Positions 8,644-15,336 of a stretch of 64,000 bases of DNA are shown here, in pieces (position 1 is the first letter of the stretch; each line of letters starts with the position of its first letter). Under the pieces are notes generated by a model. It was not told where the DNA came from. It was given only the letters and a program-made list of their open reading frames with translations, and made no database searches. The translations under genes and the position numbers were made by a program. The stretch is from Salmonella enterica subsp. arizonae (GTDB taxonomy: Bacteria > Pseudomonadota > Gammaproteobacteria > Enterobacterales > Enterobacteriaceae). The stretch lies in the NCBI RefSeq assembly GCF_008692845.1, contig NZ_VXJW01000001.1, positions 124,001 through 188,000 of the forward strand. Direction: 5' to 3'.

Positions 8644-8811
8644 GGGTGAATTACCAGTGTCAAGGTTTAGCCGCAGTTTTGTCATCCTGACGACGGTTAA
8701 CGTTGCGGACATCAAAGTAAATCGACCGAACGTGAGAGTGAAAGCCGCCAACCCGTTGCTGTGTCATGAGGTTAGCGGCATGAGTCTCACAGTGATTCCT
8801 GTTGGCGACTA

Positions 8812-9333
8812 CTACCTGATGGTAAATTCCAGAGCGCGGCTGAAATCGCAATCGGCCAACACAACAGGGTTGCCTTTTCTGACAATAAAACTATTTGTAC
8901 CCAGGCATTTTCGGCTCTGTTTCCCCTTAATTTTGTTATCATCAGTAAACCAGCGCTGATTATCATTACCCGTGCATGAATAAAGAATGACTGGCGTACC
9001 TTCTTTTGTCCCCTGTCCTGCGGCATCCAGACATTTCACACCATGCGTGATCCTGTCCCGGTAAAATGAGAAAAGCTGAGATTGCACATGTTTACACTCC
9101 TGAAGCGTCAAACGATTCTGTTGCTCTGAGCCCGCATCAAGACACAGACCATCTGTTGTCCGAATTTGTTCCGCATCATTTATGTAATAACCGTCGGAAT
9201 TAATCTGATTTTGCGTAATGACCGGAAACGATAAATTAATACTATAAGGTGCTGGTAAGCCGTCATTCGTACATCCACATAAAACAGAGGAGAGGCAGAG
9301 GACTAGTATTGTTTTTCCTGAAAGTAATGCCAT
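8812..9333 (-). CDS. envE: EnvE, ricin-B-type beta-trefoil lipoprotein
   Basis: This 173-residue protein is nearly the recalled S. Typhimurium EnvE. The signal ends at a lipobox-like LCGC. The mature part carries a ricin-type lectin fold with repeated Cys pairs (CLDAG, CLDAAGQG, CLGTN) and a QRW motif typical of QxW repeats. It would be an envelope lipoprotein that may bind carbohydrate; its ligand is unknown. CdtA-type toxin subunits also use this fold, but there is no toxin operon here. It belongs to the PhoP-associated SPI-11 set. Confidence 0.88.
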   Translation of the reverse strand: MALLSGKTILVLCLSSVLCGCTNDGLPAPYSINLSFPVITQNQINSDGYYINDAEQIRTTDGLCLDAGSEQQNRLTLQECKHVQSQLFSFYRDRITHGVKCLDAAGQGTKEGTPVILYSCTGNDNQRWFTDDNKIKGKQSRKCLGTNSFIVRKGNPVVLADCDFSRALEFTIR

Positions 9334-9879
9334 TAAATTATTACCCTAAAAATAAATAGCGTTATAACTATATTAAGAAATTTATACCCACTGCATATTA
9401 CGTAGCGTCGAGGTGGCAATAGAGAGAATTCCGATAGTCTTACATAAATAACTCGGTTAAACGCACGCAGCCAGCCGGGAGGCGACTCCTATGACGATGG
9501 GTATATAGTGCTGGATACTTTTGTAATATTAAATGCTATCACAGCGGAAAACGGTTGTACATTTCTCTACGTTAAACAAAATGAGATGATTTGATGACAT
9601 CCGATATGTGTTAAAAGTGGCAGCGGGATGACATTAGTAAAATAAATTATTGAGATGTTTGTCACTGAAAATGGCTTGTGTCTTTTTTAAGCAAAACTTC
9701 ATTCCAGGCGGCAGAGCTATACATACCCTTACCTGGTGAATCTAAACATAGTTCATTAATGGTTAGCATATAATATGAACGCTTAGCACTATCAGCCAGC
9801 TACCTTAAATAAACAGCCTGTTTTATAAGAACGCTCCTGCCATAGCGCCCTCACTAACTTTTTCTGAAAAAATGCTGAA
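9334..9879. other. Intergenic region between envE and cspH
   Basis: About 545 bases without a supported gene. It holds the envE promoter side with the degenerate PhoP-like repeat at 9447-9463. Frames seen on either strand lack ribosome-binding sites. Confidence 0.4.
9447..9463 (-). promoter_or_regulatory. Imperfect PhoP-box-like repeat upstream of envE
   Basis: The minus strand reads CGTTTA-N5-GTTATT, one good and one degenerate half of the PhoP direct repeat, about 115-130 bases before the envE start. This is suggestive only. Confidence 0.3.
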
Positions 9880-10092
9880 TTATGAAAGATAAACGTTGGC
9901 GGCGGTAGGCCCGCGGAGGCCATGAATGCGACAAAACTCAACGCATATACCGGGGATAAGCACTTCTGCTTCGTGTTGGCTGCATGTTGAAATATGGACC
10001 TGAACATCTTTACGTCCATCGTAAGGGGTGAGGAGACCTTTACTGCTCTTACAATCAAAGGTCTTGACAATTCCTGTCATTTTACAAGACAA
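9880..10092 (-). CDS. cspH: CspH, cold-shock-family protein
   Basis: I place the start at a TTG (10092). An AGG ribosome site lies seven bases upstream of it, and it gives 70 residues, the length of E. coli CspH. The ATG at 10098 lies too close to that site. The core reads MTGIVKTFD, then the [18 protein letters not shown] segment and a conserved [10 protein letters not shown] end. The usual RNA-binding aromatics of CspA are only partly kept, so nucleic-acid binding may be weak. It lies between envE and pagD in the conserved SPI-11 order. Confidence 0.85.
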   Translation of the reverse strand: MSCKMTGIVKTFDCKSSKGLLTPYDGRKDVQVHISTCSQHEAEVLIPGICVEFCRIHGLRGPTAANVYLS

Positions 10093-10222
10093 ACACATAC
10101 CTCAAAGGGGATAACGAGGCGCACTATACACGCTAGTAAAAATGATACCAACTATATTTCATGGCAATAAAGATTTCCGGATGGCTAAAAGTAGCCGATC
10201 GGCGCCATCGCAGATGGTGGCA

Positions 10223-10486
10223 TTACATTCTGGTTAAAGTATTTTCTTTTTTAGACCCATTGGTTGGCGCGGGCATCATAGGTTTTGTAGTAGAACAGAA
10301 CGGCGAATTAATCTTCCTGGCTTGTTTTTTATCGGTATTTGCAGGGGGTTGCGGGGTTTTACTACCAAAATCGTAGATAAAAATTTCCCAGGATGCCTGT
10401 TGTAAACCGGGAGAACGGTATGAACTGGCTAAAACAGGTAATGAAAAAATAATTAATGACCAAAGCATAAAAGCATGATGCTTCAT
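10223..10486 (-). CDS. pagD: PagD, PhoP-activated envelope protein
   Basis: This 87-residue protein has a signal peptide ending near VLAS. The ATG at 10486 is preceded by AGGAGG. The sequence follows recalled S. Typhimurium PagD through the QQASWEIFIYDFGSKTPQPP block. PagD is an exported protein of unknown function required for full macrophage survival, transcribed divergently from pagC. The C-terminal third differs noticeably from the Typhimurium form. A PhoP-box-like repeat lies 74-90 bases upstream. Confidence 0.9.
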   Translation of the reverse strand: MKHHAFMLWSLIIFSLPVLASSYRSPGLQQASWEIFIYDFGSKTPQPPANTDKKQARKINSPFCSTTKPMMPAPTNGSKKENTLTRM

Positions 10487-10559
10487 AATACCTCCTGTTA
10501 TATGTAATGACTTATGTATTTCATATGCGGAATTATGGATCGTCATCACCATCTTTTAT

Positions 10560-10576
10560 TAAACGAAGAGTTAACT
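10560..10576 (-). promoter_or_regulatory. PhoP-box-like direct repeat upstream of pagD
   Basis: The minus strand reads AGTTAA-N5-CGTTTA, two GTTTA-type halves with the correct five-base spacer and one mismatch. The position suits activation of pagD. Confidence 0.5.
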
Positions 10577-10778
10577 ATTCTTAATATTAATATGTTTTAT
10601 ATAGAGATAAGCAATTTTATTGAATATTCAATATTTGCGGTTGTTATTATTTTTGTGGAATGTAAACTTTTTATCAATACAGGCGATATTTATGTTGGGA
10701 TTGTGAGGGTTGATTCTATTCTTATAACAAGAAATGTTGTAATTGATAGATATGTTAAAAAATTAATTGGAGGAGGGA

Positions 10779-10862
10779 ATGATGCATGTTGTGAAATTTT
10801 TGCAACCAATAGTACTGGGCAGCATAGTGAAACATGTTTGCAGCGCCAACGATGGCATATAA
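10779..10862 (+). CDS. Candidate 27-residue leader ORF in the long pagC upstream region
   Basis: A GGAGGAGGG Shine-Dalgarno, the strongest in this intergenic region, stands directly before ATG-ATG. The frame runs 27 codons with a hydrophobic centre (FLQPIVLGSIV) and then stops. It lies about 475 bases before pagC, inside the region expected to be its long leader. It overlaps the next ORF in another frame, so the two could be one frameshifted gene. Confidence 0.35.
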   Translation: MMHVVKFLQPIVLGSIVKHVCSANDGI

Positions 10863-11046
10863 CTGTATTTCGTCTGGAGAGTCAAGTGAGGACTATGAAG
10901 CACAATGCGATATCTTCTGGTTATATGGCGAATTTGCTTACTGGGCATGTTTTGGGCTGGTCGGCGTCAGCTATTTCGGTATACGAGAGATGCAGAATAT
11001 TTTATTTGAATATCAACAACTTAAACCAGAATTGTTTTTTCTGTAG
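10834..11046 (+). CDS. Candidate 70-residue membrane-associated ORF upstream of pagC
   Basis: A frame from an ATG at 10834 has a serine/acid-rich start, then a strongly hydrophobic stretch (WLYGEFAYWACFGLVGVSYFG) and a polar tail. No good ribosome site precedes it. Translation could instead come by frameshift or coupling from the ORF at 10779. I do not recognise it; it may be non-coding leader. Confidence 0.25.
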   Translation: MFAAPTMAYNCISSGESSEDYEAQCDIFWLYGEFAYWACFGLVGVSYFGIREMQNILFEYQQLKPELFFL

Positions 11047-11336
11047 TGGCTAAATACTTCATAATAGGGGCTCTTAAATTCGTATGTATGAGAAAGATTA
11101 GAATCCACATTTATTAATATTAGATGACCCTGGAGAGCTGGTTGTCTTAATAAACGATACGGGTCCTCGTTAGTGAAAATATCCTTAAGGAAGTAAACGC
11201 ATCGGGAGCGATAGCGGTGAATTATTCGTGGTTTTATCGATTCGGCATAGTGGCGATAACTGAATGTCGGATCGGTACTGCGGGTGTTTAAACGCACCGT
11301 AAATAAGAAGTAGTATTAAGGCATTAAGGAGTTGTT

Positions 11337-11894
11337 ATGAAAAACTTTATTTTTTCCACTTTAGTTGTTACTACAAGCGTTTGGGTTGTAAATGTTGCAC
11401 AGGCCGATACTAACGCACTTTCCGTGGGGTATGCACAAAGTAAAGTTCAGGATTTCAAAAACATTCGTGGGGTAAATATGAAATACCGCTATGAGGATGA
11501 CTCTCCGGTAAGTTTCATTACCTCGCTAAGTTATTTATATGGAGATAGCAAGGCTTCGGGGTCGAGTGAACCTGAAGGCATCCATTACCATGACAAGTTT
11601 GAGGTGAAGTATGGTTCTTTAATGGTTGGGCCAGCTTATCGATTGAACGATAATTTCTCGTTATACGCGCTGGGCGGTGCCGGTACAATGAAGGCAACAC
11701 TTAAAGAACACTCCACTCAGGATGGTGAGTCGGCCTCTGGCAAAATATCCTCAAGGAAAACCGGGTTTGCTTGGGGCGCGGGTGTACAGATGAACCCGAT
11801 GGAGAATATTGTTATTGATGTAGGGTATGAAGGAAGCAATATCTCCTCTACAAAAATAAACGGCTTCAACGTCGGGGTTGGATACCGTTTCTGA
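11337..11894 (+). CDS. pagC: PagC, Ail/Lom-family outer-membrane protein
   Basis: This 185-residue protein has a signal peptide cut after AQA near residue 23 and an eight-stranded Ail/Lom barrel ending in GVGYRF. It agrees with S. Typhimurium PagC over most strands; the differences lie mainly in the signal and surface loops. A good AAGGAG site precedes the ATG. PagC is the classic PhoP-activated, vacuole-induced protein linked to serum resistance, vesicle formation and macrophage survival. The gene is preceded by about 850 bases shared with divergent pagD. I did not find an unambiguous PhoP box for pagC there. Confidence 0.95.
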   Translation: MKNFIFSTLVVTTSVWVVNVAQADTNALSVGYAQSKVQDFKNIRGVNMKYRYEDDSPVSFITSLSYLYGDSKASGSSEPEGIHYHDKFEVKYGSLMVGPAYRLNDNFSLYALGGAGTMKATLKEHSTQDGESASGKISSRKTGFAWGAGVQMNPMENIVIDVGYEGSNISSTKINGFNVGVGYRF

Positions 11895-11908
11895 AAAGCC
11901 TGATCTAT

Positions 11909-11928
11909 GCGGAAGGTTCGCCTTCCGC
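11909..11928 (+). terminator. Stable hairpin after pagC
   Basis: An eight-base-pair stem (GCGGAAGG / CCTTCCGC) is closed by a TTCG tetraloop 14 bases after the stop. It lacks a T run, so it may protect mRNA rather than terminate alone. Confidence 0.5.
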
Positions 11929-12250
11929 ACCGCCAGACAATAAAATAGGGGGCCTTTTTACCGTAAACAAGTACCCTCCTGTCTTTTCTCTCTTCATGAT
12001 ATCGCTTTGAACATAACATTTCACAGCATGAGCGCAGGTAAGTGATAAGCAGGACGGAAGACCTGGTGTAAATAACGACAGAACTAACAAGAGGCATCCA
12101 TAAAAATTTTCTGTGGATTAATCACAATGTCATCAAGATGTTGTGACAACCTTTGCATATTGTACCCGCCGTTGACCGACTGGTGAAAAGTAGCAATGGA
12201 TGGATCTTATCCAGTAGAGCGCCATTTTTGCTCCTGACAGGGGTCTCCAG
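11929..12250. other. Spacer between pagC and tRNA-Arg(CCU)
   Basis: About 320 bases. Frames here lack ribosome sites and look incidental. It must hold the tRNA promoter, but I could not assign hexamers with confidence. Confidence 0.35.
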
Positions 12251-12327
12251 CCGCCACTAGCTCAGCGGGATAGAGCATCAACCTCCTAAGTTGATGGTGC
12301 GAGGTTCGAGGCCTCGGTGGCGGTCCA
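12251..12327 (+). tRNA. tRNA-Arg(CCU)
   Basis: The 77-base sequence folds as a cloverleaf. It has a perfect seven-pair acceptor (CCGCCAC / GTGGCGG), a D arm with GCTC/GAGC, an anticodon stem TCAAC/GTTGA around loop CTCCTAA (anticodon CCT), and a T arm CGAGG/CCTCG. The discriminator is T and CCA is encoded. It resembles the tRNA-Arg at 24708 more than E. coli argW. The T loop (TTCGAGG) departs slightly from consensus. A degenerate tRNA-Gly follows two bases later. Confidence 0.85.
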
Positions 12328-12329
12328 AT

Positions 12330-12401
12330 GTGGTTATCGTATAACGTTATTACCTCAGTGTCTGGCTGATGATGTGGGTTAGATTCCCACTGACCACTTC
12401 A
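12330..12401 (+). pseudogene. Decayed tRNA-Gly (glyT-like)
   Basis: The sequence aligns with recalled E. coli glyT: ATCGTATAA, TATTACCTCAG, CTGATGATG and GGGTT-x-GATTCCC segments are shared. The acceptor (GTGGTTA / TGACCAC) and T stem (GTGGG / CCCAC) still pair. The anticodon loop is reduced to five bases (GTCTG), one D-loop base is missing, the T loop is TTAGATT, and the end reads TCA instead of CCA. It cannot be a normal glycine tRNA. Confidence 0.7.
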
Positions 12402-13056
12402 GTTTTGAATAAGTCTTGTTTTGCAATTATGTTACAGGATTATTTCATTTATTACGTGACAAGATAGTCATTTATAAAAAATGCACAAAAATGTTATTGT
12501 CGTTTATTTCTGGTGAGTTGTAGATTTTTCTTATGCGGTGAATCCCCCTTTGCGGCGGGGCGTCCAGTCGAAATAGTTAATGTTCCTCGCGAATCATATT
12601 GACTGTGGTATGGTTCACCGGGAGGCACCCGGCACCGCTATTTTATAAAGTGAAATTCACCGTCTATGGTTTAGTGCGGTGGTTTTTCACATCAGGCAGG
12701 AATAATGCTGGTCAGCTTGAAAGGTACGATCAATAGCAGAAATAAATGGTTCCATTGATGGCCTGAAGATTTAACCGCGCCAGAGCGTATGCAAGACCCT
12801 GGCGCGGTTGGCTGGTGATCGTTCGATAGTGCGAATATGAATGGTTACCAGCCGCTGCGAATTCTACCTATGCCATCTGATAAAGCAAAACATTTAGATG
12901 CTAAACAACGGTAATTCAGACAGTTCGAACTTTTCTTTAAAAATGGTTATTAGTTAGCCGTTGTGACACGGTGATGACTCATATATTCTTTAACGTTACT
13001 TAATGGATGCTTGAAAAGGAAATGCCTGAAGACTCATCATCAGACATTTCTAAAGT
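12402..13056. other. Long intergenic region with structured segment at 12535-12690
   Basis: No supported protein gene in about 650 bases. Within it the plus strand has a CCGGG...CCCGG hairpin near 12630, then a stem CACCG/CGGTG followed by TTTTT near 12660-12690. This looks like a small transcript with a terminator. I cannot name it; the hairpin could also read on the opposite strand. Confidence 0.3.
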
Positions 13057-13398
13057 TTAGTTAGCTAAGTAACAGTTGCTGAGAACGGGTTTATCATCAC
13101 CCTCTACCAGTTCGGCCGTTTTGCCTTTGGTATAAAGTTTATAAGTATAATTTTTGTTCATGGCTTCATAGTTTGCCCCTGAAGCCATCTTCATTAGGCG
13201 CATCGGGATCATCTCGTTTACCTGATTGATAATCGCGTAGGCGTTTCCAGCTTCGGTGTTGACGTAAACCACCTCCATAACTTGGTTATCATTACAGGTG
13301 TATATAGATTTAGAAATCTCCTGCGAAGCTGCTATAGAAGCGGTACTGGCGCTAAGCGCCGTGAGAAAGAGAGTCAGTGGGATCAATTTTCGTTTCAT
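13057..13398 (-). CDS. pliC: Periplasmic inhibitor of c-type lysozyme (MliC/PliC family)
   Basis: A 113-residue protein starting at the second of two adjacent ATGs. A signal peptide ends near SIAA. The mature part has the MliC fold signature: an early YTC, a central MASGANYEAM block and a C-terminal Cys that would pair with the first. The family inserts a conserved loop into the active site of chicken-type lysozyme. There is no lipobox, so this is the soluble PliC rather than the membrane MliC. It lies on the side of the pagC block opposite pliG. Confidence 0.85.
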   Translation of the reverse strand: MKRKLIPLTLFLTALSASTASIAASQEISKSIYTCNDNQVMEVVYVNTEAGNAYAIINQVNEMIPMRLMKMASGANYEAMNKNYTYKLYTKGKTAELVEGDDKPVLSNCYLAN

Positions 13399-13401
13399 CA
13401 T

Positions 13402-13779
13402 TAGTGTCCTTGGTTCATATTGTTGTAGTTAATTCCCTAAAGTACGGGAGATACGGCAGGATCAATATCATTAATGCTATAGCGTTCCTCTATACTGGTG
13501 ATAAGTGTCGCCAGAAAAACATGTTATAATTTATCCATCATTGACATATGCGATGAGCAGACAATTCTTAAAATCATAAACCATAGGCGGCAAATCATTA
13601 TCGCGCGATGGAAAATAATCTTCACTTCTGTTCAATACTAACGCAATGCAACTGGGGAAGACGTTACCATTCACTATCTTGCTTCAAACAGAAGCTGTCA
13701 GTGAAACTATTTCTTCAAATGGTGGTCTTTTTATTATAGGTCAGGTAATGAAGTTAGCAGGGATAATTCAGGAGTATAT
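13402..13779. other. Spacer between divergent pliC and the small lipoprotein gene
   Basis: About 380 bases that should contain both promoters. A 45-codon frame ending at 13783 lacks a ribosome-binding site and I do not call it. No repeats or operators were recognised. Confidence 0.35.
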
Positions 13780-13905
13780 GTGAAAAAGTGGCTTATAGGG
13801 GGGATGTTGATCGCAAGTTTTCTGACAGGATGTCTGATGTGGCACAATATTGATAAATGGTTTAACAAAGATATAGAAGCTTTCTACGCCGGAGACGATA
13901 ATTAA
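13780..13905 (+). CDS. Small lipoprotein (41 aa), unknown function
   Basis: A GTG start at 13780 with CAGGAG seven bases upstream encodes 41 residues. They are Lys-Lys, a hydrophobic stretch, the lipobox LTGC at about residue 17-18, then a short amphipathic, acidic tail. It would be a lipid-anchored peptide of about 24 residues. I do not recognise the family. It belongs to the small-envelope-protein-rich zone between pliC and agsA. Confidence 0.6.
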   Translation: MKKWLIGGMLIASFLTGCLMWHNIDKWFNKDIEAFYAGDDN

Positions 13906-14035
13906 ATCTTCTGTTGGTTTAGACTGGCCCCTCTCTTCAGATGTTGCGCCCCTGAGCCGCCGGGCGCAAATTGTATTTACATTAATACCATTTCATAAAG
14001 ATTTTAGCGTCAATGCGAATAGTCCCTGTAGCGTG

Positions 14036-14209
14036 CTAACGGTCCTCTGACGTGACAAGATGAATAAGCCAGGTTTTTGTGCCAGCGGTGACTGAAACAT
14101 ATTTTGTTCCCGGTGGGCTTACTGCCAGTTGCTGAAAAAAACAACGATTGTGTAACTGTTGTAGAGGTTGACGCATACGACGACCGTGAATTTTATTTTT
14201 GGCGACCAT
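14036..14209 (-). CDS. Candidate 57-residue basic protein downstream of a Fur-boxed leader
   Basis: An ATG at 14209 follows GGAGGAAAT, a very good ribosome site, and starts a 57-codon frame rich in Arg, Lys and Gln. There is no signal or membrane segment. A UUCG-capped terminator-like hairpin ends immediately before the ribosome site, and a Fur-box-like sequence lies about 100 bases upstream. The gene might be expressed by read-through of that hairpin, or the transcript might be only a small RNA. I do not recognise the protein. Confidence 0.4.
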   Translation of the reverse strand: MVAKNKIHGRRMRQPLQQLHNRCFFQQLAVSPPGTKYVSVTAGTKTWLIHLVTSEDR

Positions 14210-14218
14210 ATTTCCTCC

Positions 14219-14241
14219 AAAAAGGCCGCCCGAAGGCGGCG
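14219..14241 (-). terminator. UUCG-tetraloop terminator-like hairpin (minus strand)
   Basis: The minus strand reads GCCGCC-TTCG-GGCGGC followed by TTTTT: six G:C pairs closed by the extra-stable tetraloop, then a U tract. It sits just before the Shine-Dalgarno of the 57-codon ORF. Confidence 0.75.
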
Positions 14242-14300
14242 CTGGGTCTAATAATGGAGAAGGGGTGTTGGTCACTGCCATAACCAACTTGCTTACATTA
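14219..14300 (-). ncRNA. Candidate Fur-controlled small RNA
   Basis: Between the Fur-like box (14308-14322) and the intrinsic terminator (14219-14241) the minus strand could give a transcript of about 80 bases with a U-rich 3' end, the standard layout of an Hfq-binding iron-responsive RNA such as RyhB. It has no RyhB core. The 5' end is a guess. Confidence 0.4.
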
Positions 14301-14307
14301 ATGCAAT

Positions 14308-14322
14308 TGGTAATCATTATCA
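14308..14322. promoter_or_regulatory. Fur box (7-1-7 type)
   Basis: On the minus strand TGATAATGATTACCA matches the 7-1-7 consensus TGATAATNATTATCA at all but one position. It is placed to repress the minus-strand transcript ending at 14219. Confidence 0.55.
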
Positions 14323-14435
14323 ATTATGCGGTGAAGAAAAATTGTAAAGATGAAGGGATATCAGAAATGGCAGTGAATAGGGATGGTGTTTTTCGTTAGC
14401 CCTTAAATTCGTAGATAAAAAAATGCTTTTACAGG

Positions 14436-14463
14436 CTTGAAAATGTTTCATCTGCCCCTATTT
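14436..14463 (+). promoter_or_regulatory. Sigma-32 (heat-shock) promoter of agsA
   Basis: CTTGAAA, a 12-base spacer, then CCCCTATTT: both elements of the RpoH consensus, placed 62-90 bases before the agsA start codon. Confidence 0.8.
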
Positions 14464-14473
14464 AGTCAATGAA

Positions 14474-14528
14474 CAAGCAATGCTTGCCTTAATGTTGAAC
14501 TTTTGAATAGTGATTCAGGAGGTTAATG
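14474..14528 (+). promoter_or_regulatory. FourU RNA thermometer in the agsA leader
   Basis: The leader has a small 5' hairpin (CAAGCAATGCTTG, 14474-14486). A second hairpin follows in which ACTTTTGAA pairs with TTCAGGAGGT, so four U residues mask the Shine-Dalgarno. The sequence is essentially the published Salmonella agsA FourU element. Heating opens it and allows translation. Confidence 0.92.
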
Positions 14529-14996
14529 ATGGCACTCAGAACCTTGTCAGCACTTCCCGTGTTTGCTGATTCTCTTTTCTCGGACCGTTTCCACCGTATT
14601 GACAGACTTTTCAGCCAATTAACAGGAGATACGCCAGTCGCTGCGACGCCGGCTTACGATCTGAAAAAGCGCGATGCGAATAACTATCTGCTTACCTTGA
14701 GTGTTCCAGGCTGGAAGGAGGAGGAGCTTGAAATTGAAACCGTTGGAGGCAACCTGAATATTACGGGTAAACACACCGAAGATACCGTAGAAGATCAGGC
14801 TAACTGGATTTACCGCGGTATTCGTAAGACTGATTTCCAGTTAAGTTTTTCTTTGCCTGAACATGCTAAGGTGAATAATGCGAAACTCGAACAGGGGCTC
14901 TTGTCGGTAGAGATTTACCAGGAGATTCCTGAAAGCGAGAAACCGAAAAAAATAGCCATAGAAAGCAAGCAAAAGGCGCTTGAACACAAATCATAA
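14526..14996 (+). CDS. agsA: AgsA, small heat-shock protein (Hsp20 family)
   Basis: A 156-residue alpha-crystallin-type chaperone (155 if the second ATG is used). The central crystallin domain runs from about residue 45 to 135 and includes GGNLNITGKH and a LEQGLLSVEI strand. It matches the recalled Salmonella AgsA, which holds denatured proteins for refolding by DnaK. Expression should be doubly heat-controlled, by the sigma-32 promoter and the FourU thermometer just upstream. A strong terminator follows. Confidence 0.95.
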   Translation: MMALRTLSALPVFADSLFSDRFHRIDRLFSQLTGDTPVAATPAYDLKKRDANNYLLTLSVPGWKEEELEIETVGGNLNITGKHTEDTVEDQANWIYRGIRKTDFQLSFSLPEHAKVNNAKLEQGLLSVEIYQEIPESEKPKKIAIESKQKALEHKS

Positions 14997-15004
14997 TCAC
15001 GTTA

Positions 15005-15033
15005 ATGAAGGCCCGATTAGACGGGCCTTCATT
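15005..15033 (+). terminator. Terminator after agsA
   Basis: A ten-base-pair stem (TGAAGGCCCG / CGGGCCTTCA) with a six-base loop, immediately after agsA. The T tract is short. Confidence 0.65.
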
Positions 15034-15336
15034 GCCTGTAGCGAAAAAAATCTTGTCTTGCCTGTAGGCACAGATAGCTAAATATTATAACCCTGACCTC
15101 TATATTATCCCGTGCCACTGACCTCGTCGCCATTGGACGGCGGTAAGTTGGAATTATCCGCGAGGTCAGTCCAATTTCTGCCCATTCTCTATAATCCTGC
15201 CTGTAATGATCGCGATATCTGAACGAAATTCGTATAACGATCCATCGTTTTAATCTTGTTGATGCTATTTCTGCTATCACTGCTGTTATAGGTGAAAAAA
15301 GCGGGTGCCTTACAACATCATTTATCAGAGGCAGGT

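Noticed and set aside
10161-10376. 71-codon plus-strand frame antisense to pagD
   Set aside because: It lies almost entirely opposite pagD, which has family support and a good ribosome site.
10514-11053. A 179-codon plus-strand frame upstream of pagC
   Set aside because: No ribosome site, low-complexity composition, and it covers the pagC leader; the smaller frame at 10779 has better translation signals.
10487-11336. A PhoP box for pagC
   Set aside because: pagC is certainly PhoP-activated in Salmonella, but I could not find a clean GTTTA-N6-GTTTA repeat on the plus strand, so I report none.
12540-12690. hok/sok-type toxin-antitoxin module
   Set aside because: The CCGGG/CCCGG hairpin recalled such loci, but no toxin frame with a membrane helix could be found on either strand.
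13646-13783. 45-codon frame ending in the small-lipoprotein start
   Set aside because: The ATG has no Shine-Dalgarno; the overlap ATGTGA is suggestive of coupling but not enough to call a gene.
14199-14399. 66-codon plus-strand frame between the small ORF and agsA
   Set aside because: Covers the terminator hairpin and Fur box, has no ribosome site, and reads through the opposite-strand transcript unit.
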